DNA of 10,315 bases from Acidobacteriota bacterium (GTDB lineage: Bacteria > Acidobacteriota > Aminicenantia > Aminicenantales > Aminicenantaceae): contig JAUWSR010000114.1 of NCBI GenBank assembly GCA_030609975.1, positions 1-10,315 on the forward strand. Direction: 5' to 3'. Each line of letters starts with the position of its first letter. Position 1 is the first letter of the stretch. The notes under the pieces are model-generated. The model worked only from the letters and a program-made list of their open reading frames with translations. It was not told the origin of the DNA and did not search any database. Shown here one piece after another: positions 1 to 6,591 of this stretch. The translations under genes were made by a program, and so were the position numbers.

Positions 1-172
1 GGCTGTGGCCCAGATCAGCGATCCTATAGAATCCTTGTTTAAGCGGGCTGCAGGCGTTAAAGATTCTTCCAATCTGCTGCCAGGTCATGGAGGTTTCTTT
101 GACAGGGTGGACAGTCTCATCCTGGCAACTCCCTTTTTCTACTATATATTGGTATACTTTGGGATGAATTGA
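1..172 (+). CDS. cdsA: Phosphatidate cytidylyltransferase, C-terminal end (partial)
   Basis: Reading from base 2, 56 codons run to a TGA at 170-172; the 5' part lies left of the window. The peptide contains the family's C-terminal signature: SLFKRAAGVKDSS, then NLLPGHGGFFDRVDSL, followed by a hydrophobic last membrane segment ending FFYYILVYFGMN. CdsA makes CDP-diacylglycerol from phosphatidic acid and CTP in the inner membrane, the entry point to phospholipid synthesis. The KR and DR..DS residues of the signature are intact. The position usually occupied by Gly in the GDL part of the signature reads SDP, a minor variation. The cdsA-dxr-rseP order is common in bacteria, which supports the call. 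The dxr start lies 22 nt downstream, so the two are probably co-transcribed. Confidence 0.9.
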   Translation, partial: AVAQISDPIESLFKRAAGVKDSSNLLPGHGGFFDRVDSLILATPFFYYILVYFGMN

Positions 173-194
173 AAAGGCTCTGATCGAAACAAAC

Positions 195-1352
195 ATGAAA
201 AACCTGGCGATCCTCGGCTCTACCGGCTCAATCGGATGCAGTGCGCTGGAAGTAGTGCGCACTCTCGCTCCCCATTTTCGGGTGGTCGCTTTAGCGGCCG
301 GTCGCAATGTGCAACTTTTTTGCCGGCAGGTGGAGGAATTCAAACCTGAGCTCGTTGCCTTGGAACGTGAAGATGATGCCCGAGAATTCCGTCGTTTGTG
401 CTCGATTCCAGATCTGAAGGTGGCATTTGGACAGGAAGGAGCCGAGGAGGTCGCCCGCTATTCCTCGGTCGACACCGTTATTTCTGCCATCACCGGGATC
501 AAAGGACTCCGTCCTACCTTGGCTGCCGTGGAAGCGGGGAAAAAGGTGGCACTGGCCAATAAAGAATCCATGGTCGTGGCGGGTGAGCTGATCCAACAGG
601 CCGTTCGGGAACATCATGCAAAGATCATCCCCATCGACAGCGAACACAGCGCTGTGTTTCAATGCATGTCCAAGGAGGCTCCCGAGGATATCAAAAAGGT
701 TATCCTCACAGCCTCAGGGGGACCGTTTTTCCGGCTTTCATCTGAGGAGATGGAGACAAAAACTCCGGAAGAGGCACTGAATCATCCCCGGTGGCAGATG
801 GGCAAGAAAGTGACCATCGATTCAGCGACGATGATGAATAAAGGACTGGAGCTCATCGAGGCAAAATGGCTCTTTGGACTCCAGCCCGAGCAGCTGGGAG
901 TGTTGGTCCACCCGCAGAGTATCGTGCATTCTTTGGTGGAGATGCGGGACGGCTCGGTTTTAGCGCAATTGAGCCAAACCGACATGAAAATCCCCATCCA
1001 GTATGCTTTGACGCATCCGGAACGGCGGGATTCTTCTCTGCCGCCTTTGGATCTGAGCCGGGTTCAGTCGCTTGAGTTTTATGAGGTAGAGGAGCACAAA
1101 TTTCCTTTGCTGGAACTCGCTGTTCAAGCTTTGGACGAAAAACAAGCTTTTTCCGTGGCCCTGAATGCAGCCAATGAGCTGGCCGTGGAAGCTTTTCTTG
1201 GTAAAAAAATCAAATTTTCAGATATACACGTGGTTGTGGCTGAGGCTCTCGAGACTCAGGATGGACGGATGATTCACAGCATGGAAGATATATTTGAAGT
1301 TGACCTGGCGGCTCGAGAGAGAGCCCGCAATCTCCTGACACAGAGGACATAA
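195..1352 (+). CDS. dxr: 1-deoxy-D-xylulose 5-phosphate reductoisomerase
   Basis: This is the second MEP-pathway enzyme. It converts DXP to 2-C-methyl-D-erythritol 4-phosphate with NADPH and a divalent metal in the cytosol. At 385 aa it has normal length. The N-terminal Rossmann motif GSTGSIG is at residues 8-14, just after the start, so the ATG at 195 is well placed although no strong Shine-Dalgarno precedes it. LANKESMVVAGE (120-131) is typical. Metal ligands by family comparison are D148 and E150 (PIDSEHSAVFQ) and E219 (MNKGLE). Substrate-loop residues include the SGG at 174-176, H198-W200 (HPRW), S210, N215 and K216. HPQSIVHSLVEM (239-250) is also characteristic. Every catalytic residue I can recall is present, so the enzyme should be active. 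It is the same pathway as ispG at 2733, with rseP between them. Confidence 0.97.
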   Translation: MKNLAILGSTGSIGCSALEVVRTLAPHFRVVALAAGRNVQLFCRQVEEFKPELVALEREDDAREFRRLCSIPDLKVAFGQEGAEEVARYSSVDTVISAITGIKGLRPTLAAVEAGKKVALANKESMVVAGELIQQAVREHHAKIIPIDSEHSAVFQCMSKEAPEDIKKVILTASGGPFFRLSSEEMETKTPEEALNHPRWQMGKKVTIDSATMMNKGLELIEAKWLFGLQPEQLGVLVHPQSIVHSLVEMRDGSVLAQLSQTDMKIPIQYALTHPERRDSSLPPLDLSRVQSLEFYEVEEHKFPLLELAVQALDEKQAFSVALNAANELAVEAFLGKKIKFSDIHVVVAEALETQDGRMIHSMEDIFEVDLAARERARNLLTQRT

Positions 1353-1353
1353 C

Positions 1354-2697
1354 ATGATATCCGTATTAGGAACGATTCTAGCATTTATCATCGTATTTGG
1401 CATATTGGTTTTTGTGCATGAGTTCGGCCATTTTTTTATGGCAAAACTGGTGGGCATAAATGTCGATACTTTTTCATTTGGTTATGGAAAACGGCTGTTC
1501 GGATTCAAGCTGAAGGGCACGGATTACCGCATCAGTTTGATCCCTATGGGGGGATACGTGAAGTTCGCGGGTGAGGAGGCTTTGGAAGGGCTTAAAGGCT
1601 CTGATGCCGAGCCCAAACCCGGGGATTTTTTGGCGGCTTCACGTTGGAAAAGATTCTTGGTGATCCTCTGCGGCCCCGTCATGAACTTGATCTTGGCCGT
1701 CGTCCTGGTGGCTGTCATCAACATGGCGGGAGTGAGCGTCCCGAAATATCAGGATCAGGCCCCTGTCATTGGGTGGATCGATCCCGATTCTCCTGCTGAG
1801 CGGGCAGAGCTTTTGGAAGGCGACGAGATTTTGAATATCAATGGAAAAAGAACCGCTACCTGGAACGATGTGGACATGGCTGTGGGGATCCGTCCGGAAA
1901 AGACCATCTCCCTTGAGATTAAAAGAGGGGCGGAGACCTTTACGACCGACCTAACCACGGAGAGTATCACCCGATATGAGATGGGGTGGGCCGGTTTTTA
2001 CGGCCGGATCTTGGTTGAAGTGGTCATGGTTTTTCCCAACCAACCTGCCGACAAAGCCGGCTTTAAAAGCAAGGATGTCGTCCTGGAGATCGATGGGAAA
2101 CGCGTCTACTACTGGCAGTTTGTGGAAGCTCTGGAAAGCAGTCCCGACAAGGAATTGGATGTCCTGATCGAGAGGGATGGCGAGCAGATGCATCTCTACG
2201 TCACGCCAAAAAAAGAAGGGAAGGTGGGCAAGATCGGGATCAGCCATCAGGCAACGAGCACGCTGAAAAAATATGGTTTCTTTAAATCCTTTGGACAGAG
2301 CTGGCTGGAGAATAAGAAACTGTTGTTTGCGGTGGTCGATTTCATCAAGAATCTGATGACGGGAGAAGCCTCCACGCGTCAACTGGGAGGCCCGATCGAG
2401 ATCGCCAACTTCTCCTATGTCGCCTTCCAGATGGGCCTGCTGGCCATGATGAGCTGGATCGCATTTATCAGTCTGCAACTGGGGATCATCAACCTGGTCC
2501 CGGTCCCGGTTTTTGACGGAGGCCAGATCCTGGTCTTGGGACTTGAGGGGGCCGCTCGCCGTGATTTCAGCCCTAAGCTCAAGCAGATCATTATGCAGAT
2601 CGGATTCGCCATCTTTATCTTTCTGATCGTCTTCATCATTCTCAACGATGTGGCCAAACGTCTGCCCAATGGCTGGGATTCGTTAATTCCATTCTAG
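1354..2697 (+). CDS. rseP: RIP metalloprotease RseP (site-2 protease)
   Basis: This inner-membrane zinc protease performs the second, intramembrane cut of anti-sigma factors and clears signal-peptide remnants. At 447 aa it has the usual length. The first membrane segment carries HEFGH at residues 22-26 (zinc ligands H22 and H26, catalytic E23). The conserved GGYVKFAGE follows at 66-74 and a second membrane segment at about 108-127. Two PDZ-like regions lie at about 130-200 and 222-286. The third zinc ligand is D388 in NLVPVPVFDGG, and a final membrane helix is at about 411-431. The usual LDG motif reads FDG, a mild variation. The start is set by AGAGGA at 1342-1347, 6 nt before the ATG, and the gene begins 1 nt after the dxr stop. 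It ends with two consecutive TAG codons (2695-2700). The specific substrate here is unknown; no rseA or sigma factor is in the window. Confidence 0.95.
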   Translation: MISVLGTILAFIIVFGILVFVHEFGHFFMAKLVGINVDTFSFGYGKRLFGFKLKGTDYRISLIPMGGYVKFAGEEALEGLKGSDAEPKPGDFLAASRWKRFLVILCGPVMNLILAVVLVAVINMAGVSVPKYQDQAPVIGWIDPDSPAERAELLEGDEILNINGKRTATWNDVDMAVGIRPEKTISLEIKRGAETFTTDLTTESITRYEMGWAGFYGRILVEVVMVFPNQPADKAGFKSKDVVLEIDGKRVYYWQFVEALESSPDKELDVLIERDGEQMHLYVTPKKEGKVGKIGISHQATSTLKKYGFFKSFGQSWLENKKLLFAVVDFIKNLMTGEASTRQLGGPIEIANFSYVAFQMGLLAMMSWIAFISLQLGIINLVPVPVFDGGQILVLGLEGAARRDFSPKLKQIIMQIGFAIFIFLIVFIILNDVAKRLPNGWDSLIPF

Positions 2698-2700
2698 TAG

Positions 2701-2721
2701 GGACCGTTCTCCGAACGGTCC
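2701..2721. repeat. Perfect short palindrome between rseP and ispG
   Basis: A 9-bp arm (GGACCGTTC) and its exact reverse complement (GAACGGTCC) flank a 3-nt loop, TCC. It starts immediately after the tandem stop codons of rseP and ends 11 nt before the ispG ATG. No T-run follows on either strand, so it does not look like an intrinsic terminator. It resembles extragenic palindromic repeats scattered through some bacterial genomes, or an mRNA hairpin affecting ispG translation or message stability. Only one copy is in this window, so its dispersed nature is inferred. Confidence 0.7.
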
Positions 2722-2732
2722 ACCTGTGTAAT

Positions 2733-3845
2733 ATGAATATTAATAAATTGAATTTCCCCCGCCGGAATACACGTTCTCTCAACGTAGGGGGAGTTAAGAT
2801 CGGTGGCGGCGCGCCCATTGTCGTGCAGTCCATGACCAATACCGACACCGGAAATATCGAAGCGACCGTCAAACAGATCAAACGGGCGGAAGCCGCCGGA
2901 TGTGAGATCATGCGGGTGGCTGTTCCTGATGAGGATGCCGTTGAGGCCCTCCCTCAGATCATAGCACAGACCGAAGTTCCCCTTATCGCTGACATCCATT
3001 TCGATCACAGATTGGCTCTGGCCGCTCTAGACTGTGGTGTGGCCGGACTGCGCATCAATCCGGGCAACATCGGATCGAAACATAAAGTCAAAGAAGTTGT
3101 ATTTGCCGCCAAAGAGCGGGCTGTGCCCATTCGCATCGGGGTCAATTCAGGCTCGCTGGAGAAGGGCCTGTTGGAGAAATACGGGGCTGCCACAGCAGAA
3201 GCTATGGTGGAGAGTGCCTTGCAGCACGTCCGGATACTGGAAGACCTGGATTTTCCCTGGATCAAAATCTCACTTAAAGCTTCGGATATCGGCCGGACCT
3301 TAAAAGCCTACCAACTCCTAGCGGAAAAGGTCGATTATCCCTTTCACTCCGGCATCACAGAGGCCGGCACTCTGCTTTCCGGCAGTGTAAAATCAGCTGC
3401 CGGCCTAACCCTGCTGCTGAGCCAGGGCTTGGTAGATACCCTGCGGGTTTCGCTGACTGCGGCCCCTGAGGATGAAGTGCGTGTTGCCTATGCCATCCTT
3501 TCCAGCTTGGGGATCAGGCAGCGGGGTCCAATCCTCATCTCCTGTCCGGTGTGTGGCCGCTGTGAAGTGGATTTTCCAGCGATCGCCATGGAGATAGAAA
3601 ACAGACTGACCACACTGGAGGTTCCTCTGACTGTGGCTGTTATGGGATGCATGGTGAATGGTCCCGGCGAAGCCAAGGAGGCGGATATCGGTCTTGCCTG
3701 CGGCCGCGGCGTGGGTGTGATCTTCAAACGGGGAAAGTTATTGCGGAAGGTACCGGAAGCCAAGATCGTAGACGAATTTATGCATGAGGTTGAATCTTTA
3801 GCCGGCGTCTTCTCTCAAGAGGGACAGGCTGAGTCGGTAAAATAA
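2733..3845 (+). CDS. ispG: 4-hydroxy-3-methylbut-2-enyl diphosphate synthase (IspG/GcpE)
   Basis: This enzyme catalyses the reductive ring opening of MEcPP to HMBPP, the penultimate MEP step, using a [4Fe-4S] cluster. At 370 aa it matches the compact bacterial two-domain form (TIM barrel plus cluster domain) rather than the longer form with an insert. VVQSMTNTDT is at residues 30-39 and ADIHFDHRLAL at 86-96. GLRINPGNIG is at 105-114 and HSGITEAGT at 205-213. Cluster ligands are C271 and C274 (SCPVCGRCEVD), C306 (MGCMVNGPGE) and E313, matching the Cys3Glu pattern of the E. coli enzyme. The ATG at 2733 has no clear Shine-Dalgarno; a strong hairpin lies just upstream. The start is still favoured because the family's N-terminal region (NFPRRNTRSLNVGGVKIGG) begins directly after it. 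It probably belongs to the same transcript as dxr and rseP. Confidence 0.97.
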   Translation: MNINKLNFPRRNTRSLNVGGVKIGGGAPIVVQSMTNTDTGNIEATVKQIKRAEAAGCEIMRVAVPDEDAVEALPQIIAQTEVPLIADIHFDHRLALAALDCGVAGLRINPGNIGSKHKVKEVVFAAKERAVPIRIGVNSGSLEKGLLEKYGAATAEAMVESALQHVRILEDLDFPWIKISLKASDIGRTLKAYQLLAEKVDYPFHSGITEAGTLLSGSVKSAAGLTLLLSQGLVDTLRVSLTAAPEDEVRVAYAILSSLGIRQRGPILISCPVCGRCEVDFPAIAMEIENRLTTLEVPLTVAVMGCMVNGPGEAKEADIGLACGRGVGVIFKRGKLLRKVPEAKIVDEFMHEVESLAGVFSQEGQAESVK

Positions 3846-3859
3846 AGGCAGTAAAAGAG

Positions 3860-4708
3860 ATGGCAGGTATATCCCAAAAAACTCAAGAAAAATATACGCG
3901 GCTGCAAGCGTCACTGCGTGAAATGGGTCGAGTGCTGATCGCCTTCTCAGGTGGTGTGGACAGCACTTTTTTGCTCAAGGTGGCCTCTGACGTTCTGGAC
4001 GATCAAGTATTCGCTGTGATCGCAAGGTCGGATACCTATCCCGAAAAGGAGATCCGTGAGGCTGAGCTGCTGGCTCAGGGTATGGGAATTGAGTATCAGG
4101 TCATCGAATCCTGTGAGATGGAAAATCCCGATTTTGTTAAAAATCCCCCTGACCGGTGCTACTACTGTAAAATGGAATTGTTTTCCAAGCTTAAAGAGAT
4201 CGCCGAGCAGCACGCTTATCCTTATGTGTTGGATGGCGCTAATTTTGAGGATACGGGTGACTTCCGTCCCGGATCAAAAGCCGCCCAAGAGCTGAATGTT
4301 CGTTCTCCGCTCAAGGATGCCGGATTGATAAAAAGTGAGATCCGATCACTTTCCCAAATGCTGGGCCTTTCCACCTGGGACAAGCCGGCCATGGCGTGTT
4401 TGTCCTCCCGCTTCCCTTATCATTCCGAGATCAACTCAGTGGCTCTTAAACAGATCGCTCAAGCCGAGGAATTTCTGCGCTCTCTGGGTTTGGTTCAGCT
4501 CCGTGTCAGACATCATAACGAAATTGCCAGGATCGAAGTCCCCTCGGAAGATATCTCCCGATTGATGGATCCAGGCCTAAGGGGCCGGATCGTCAAGCGT
4601 TTTAAAGCATTGGGCTACACCTATATCACCCTGGATCTGGCAGGATACCGCACAGGAAGCCTGAATGAGACCCTCTCCGAGGCGCTCAAATCCAACCTGC
4701 AAGAGTGA
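3860..4708 (+). CDS. larE: LarE-type ATP-dependent sulfur transferase (PP-loop), three-cysteine form
   Basis: LarE adenylates P2CMN, a nicotinate-derived dinucleotide precursor, and inserts sulfur to make the nickel-pincer cofactor of lactate racemase (LarA) and relatives. The PP-loop SGGVDST is at residues 30-36 of 282. ARSDTYPEKE (55-64) is family-typical. DRCYYCK gives C100 and C103, and MACLSSRFPY gives C180, which aligns with the sacrificial cysteine of the Lactobacillus plantarum enzyme. Having all three cysteines suggests the class that binds a [4Fe-4S] cluster and uses external sulfide instead of sacrificing its own cysteine; this is from memory of the family and should be confirmed by alignment. 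It lies 14 nt after ispG and its stop overlaps the next start. No larA, larB or larC is present in the window. A more general PP-loop sulfurtransferase role remains possible. Confidence 0.85.
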   Translation: MAGISQKTQEKYTRLQASLREMGRVLIAFSGGVDSTFLLKVASDVLDDQVFAVIARSDTYPEKEIREAELLAQGMGIEYQVIESCEMENPDFVKNPPDRCYYCKMELFSKLKEIAEQHAYPYVLDGANFEDTGDFRPGSKAAQELNVRSPLKDAGLIKSEIRSLSQMLGLSTWDKPAMACLSSRFPYHSEINSVALKQIAQAEEFLRSLGLVQLRVRHHNEIARIEVPSEDISRLMDPGLRGRIVKRFKALGYTYITLDLAGYRTGSLNETLSEALKSNLQE

Positions 4709-5415
4709 TGTCTGTGACTGAAGAATCGATCGTTAAGCCTCCGCCCTTCAAGGGATTTTCAGCGTCTAAGGTCATCTACGTCCCGGTCGATTCCAATTCC
4801 CATATCATTAAAACCTCGCTGCAGGAGCGGGCAAAGAAAGAGATCACCTTCCCTATGGGACAGCTCTTTCATTTGGGCGACAGGATCGTGCTTTATGGCT
4901 GCGTAGGAGCGCCCTCGGCAGTCCTTTGCCTGGAAAGCCTGATCGCAGCCGGCGCGCAGGAGATCGTGATATTGGGCCTTTGCGGCTCTCTCTGCCGCCG
5001 GGCCCGGCTGTTCGATGTTGTGAGTGTAGTCGAAGCCCTTGCGGACGAAGGGACATCCTCCCATTATTTTGCAGAGAAAAAGGAGTTCTATCCTTCTTTG
5101 GAGCTTCGGGAGCGTGTGGAGGCTCAAATTCGCTCCGCAGGGCTGCCCATCCTTACCGGGTCAGTGGTATCCACCGATGCCCCCTACAGGGAGACCCAGA
5201 GCTGGCTGGACAAAAACCTGGAGCTGGGTTTGGATTGTGTGGACATGGAGACCTCGGCGGTACTGGCCCTGGCTGAATATCATGAGCTTGCTGCGGCCGC
5301 ACTTCTGATCGTCAGTGACGAACTTTCAGGTAGTGGCCATAATAAGGGCTTCATGAATCCCAGGCTTGAGGATCAGATCCAGGCCTATTTCCTCCCCATA
5401 ATTAAAAATATTTAG
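4708..5415 (+). CDS. Nucleoside phosphorylase family protein (PNP/UDP phosphorylase superfamily)
   Basis: The protein is 235 aa with an alpha/beta phosphorylase-fold pattern. GCVGAPSAV (64-72) resembles the phosphate-side loop. GLCGSL (90-95) is the glycine-rich core strand. DEGTSSHY (113-120) matches a motif typical of the uridine and purine phosphorylase group. VDMETSAV (178-185) supplies the ribose-binding Met-Glu pair, and SDEL (203-206) supplies the Asp that in nucleoside phosphorylases contacts the base. The N-terminal GDPxR phosphate loop of E. coli-type enzymes is not seen; the equivalent stretch reads YVPVDSNSH, so phosphorylase versus nucleosidase activity and base preference are undecided. 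The ATG at 4708 overlaps the larE TGA by 1 nt (TGATG), indicating translational coupling; a GTG at 4705 or 4714 is possible. A link to the LarE pathway is only suggested by position. Confidence 0.8.
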   Translation: MSVTEESIVKPPPFKGFSASKVIYVPVDSNSHIIKTSLQERAKKEITFPMGQLFHLGDRIVLYGCVGAPSAVLCLESLIAAGAQEIVILGLCGSLCRRARLFDVVSVVEALADEGTSSHYFAEKKEFYPSLELRERVEAQIRSAGLPILTGSVVSTDAPYRETQSWLDKNLELGLDCVDMETSAVLALAEYHELAAAALLIVSDELSGSGHNKGFMNPRLEDQIQAYFLPIIKNI

Positions 5416-5438
5416 CCTGGATTATTCACGAGTTGAGA

Positions 5439-5467
5439 TTGCCTCAGTTGTCATGATGCTCTATAAG
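5439..5467 (+). promoter_or_regulatory. Possible sigma70-type promoter for the hydroxyacid dehydrogenase gene
   Basis: TTGCCT (5439-5444) and TATAAG (5462-5467) are separated by 17 nt, matching 9 of 12 consensus positions. The transcript would begin about 25 nt before the ATG at 5501 and include the GAGGA ribosome-binding site at 5491-5495. The 85-nt gap 5416-5500 otherwise shows no terminator and no small gene. Confidence 0.35.
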
Positions 5468-5500
5468 GAATCATTGACATTGGGATAAACGAGGATAAAT

Positions 5501-6457
5501 ATGAAACCGAAAGTTTTGGTAACACGTCAACTTTTGCCTGAAGTTCATGTCTTTCTGGATCGATTCCTGGAGGTCGAGACAGGCGTGACCGGCCGCGATC
5601 TGCCCCACGCCGAGCTTCTCCAAAAGGTCAAAGAGAAAGCCGGACTCCTATCCCTATTGGTCGATGATGTGGATCAAGAGGTGATGGAGGCAGCCCCGGG
5701 CTTAAAGATCGTAGCCAATTGTGCGGTGGGTTATAACAATATCGACATCACCTATGCCCGCCGTAAGGGGATTTTGGTGACCAATACCCCGGGCGTGCTG
5801 ACCGAGACCACGGCCGATCTCACTTGGGCGCTTATACTGGCTGTTGCGCGCCGAATACCTGAAGCTGAAAGATTTACCCGGGAAGGAAAATTTTCCGGCT
5901 GGGAGCTCGACCTGATGCTGGGGCAGGAAATAACGGAAAAATGCCTGGGGATCATCGGCATGGGCCGTATCGGCAAAGCCGTGGCCCTGCGAGCCCAGGC
6001 CTTTCGGATGAACACGCTTTATTTTGATCATCACCGCTTGAGCCCAGAGGAAGAAAAACATTATGCTGCAGCCTATGCCCCATTTTTACAGATCTTGTCG
6101 CAGGCTGATATTTTGACTCTGCATACCACGCTCACAGAGGAAACCCAGCGTCTGATCGGCCGTAAGGAATTGGAAGCCATGAAAACCTCCGCCGTTCTGG
6201 TTAATGTCTCGCGGGGCCCCGTCGTGGATGAAAACGCTCTGGCCGAAGCCCTGGAAAAAGGCATTATCTGGGGAGCCGGCCTGGATGTTTATGAGCGGGA
6301 GCCTGCGATTGAATCCCGGTTACTTGACTTGGGAAATGTGGTGCTGCTTCCCCATATCGGAAGTGCCAGCTATGACACACGGCTCAAGATGGCCATGACC
6401 GCAGCCCATAACCTTGTAGCCGGCCTTACAGGCAAAACGCCTCCAAATCTTGTTTGA
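5501..6457 (+). CDS. D-isomer-specific 2-hydroxyacid dehydrogenase (glyoxylate/hydroxypyruvate reductase-like)
   Basis: A cytosolic NAD(P)-dependent enzyme that reduces 2-oxoacids to D-2-hydroxyacids or runs the reverse reaction. At 318 aa it has full family length. NCAVGYNNIDI (73-83) and TNTPGVLTETTADLT (94-108) form the substrate side. The Rossmann loop GMGRIG is at 153-158. The catalytic triad is R238 (NVSRGPVVDE), E267 (DVYEREP) and H285 (LLPHIGS), with the usual spacings of 29 and 18 residues. D176 at the end of the second Rossmann strand (YFDHH) suggests NADH over NADPH, an inference. The closest named group is the GyaR-like glyoxylate reductases, but substrate cannot be fixed from sequence. 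GAGGA at 5491-5495 is 5 nt from the ATG and decides the start. It follows a LarE-type gene, so D-lactate or another D-hydroxyacid is a candidate substrate. Confidence 0.88.
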   Translation: MKPKVLVTRQLLPEVHVFLDRFLEVETGVTGRDLPHAELLQKVKEKAGLLSLLVDDVDQEVMEAAPGLKIVANCAVGYNNIDITYARRKGILVTNTPGVLTETTADLTWALILAVARRIPEAERFTREGKFSGWELDLMLGQEITEKCLGIIGMGRIGKAVALRAQAFRMNTLYFDHHRLSPEEEKHYAAAYAPFLQILSQADILTLHTTLTEETQRLIGRKELEAMKTSAVLVNVSRGPVVDENALAEALEKGIIWGAGLDVYEREPAIESRLLDLGNVVLLPHIGSASYDTRLKMAMTAAHNLVAGLTGKTPPNLV

Positions 6458-6463
6458 CGCTAG

Positions 6464-6552
6464 TTGTCATTGCGAGCCTCCGCAGGAGACGAAGCAACCC
6501 CATTGTGCTTCGCTAAAACATTGAGATTGCTTTGCTTCGCCCGCAACGACAT
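6464..6552. repeat. Imperfect inverted repeat of a dispersed intergenic type
   Basis: The left end reads TTGTCATTGCGAG (6464-6476), followed by GACGAAGCAACC (6488-6499). The right half carries GAGATTGCTTTGCTTCGC (6523-6540) followed by CCGCAACGACAT (6541-6552), which is an imperfect reverse complement of the left half. I recognise the GTCATTGCGAG/GAAGCAATCTC pattern as one found in multiple intergenic copies in many bacterial genomes; this is from memory. The arms have diverged with several mismatches and an extra CTCCGCAG segment on the left. It fills most of the 134-nt gap between the dehydrogenase and the ParB-like gene and encodes no apparent protein. Confidence 0.75.
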
Positions 6553-6554
6553 GG

Positions 6555-6583
6555 TTGTGATATCTGGCTCTATCTTTTACAAT
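6555..6583 (+). promoter_or_regulatory. Sigma70-like promoter giving a leaderless or near-leaderless transcript
   Basis: TTGTGA (6555-6560) and TACAAT (6578-6583) are separated by exactly 17 nt, matching 9 of 12 consensus positions including five of six in the -10 box. The expected start point, about 7 nt after the -10 box, falls near 6590, while the ParB-like ATG is at 6592. No Shine-Dalgarno is visible before that ATG, which fits leaderless initiation. The -35 box abuts the right end of the inverted repeat. Confidence 0.5.
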
Positions 6584-6591
6584 ATGCTTCC

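Noticed and set aside
1951..2478. Long open frame on the minus strand inside rseP
   Set aside because: It is wholly antisense to a well-supported gene, shows no recognisable motif, and has no ribosome-binding site that I can see.
2701..2721. Palindrome after rseP as an intrinsic terminator
   Set aside because: No T-run follows on either strand, and ispG starts 11 nt later in the same direction.
5474..5501. Perfect TTGACA at 5474-5479 as a -35 box
   Set aside because: The only spaced -10 candidate (TAAATA at 5496-5501) overlaps the start codon, yet GAGGA at 5491-5495 is a good ribosome-binding site that must lie in the transcript.
6532..6591. Upstream TTG start for the ParB-like gene
   Set aside because: The added 20 codons run through the dispersed repeat and the predicted promoter.
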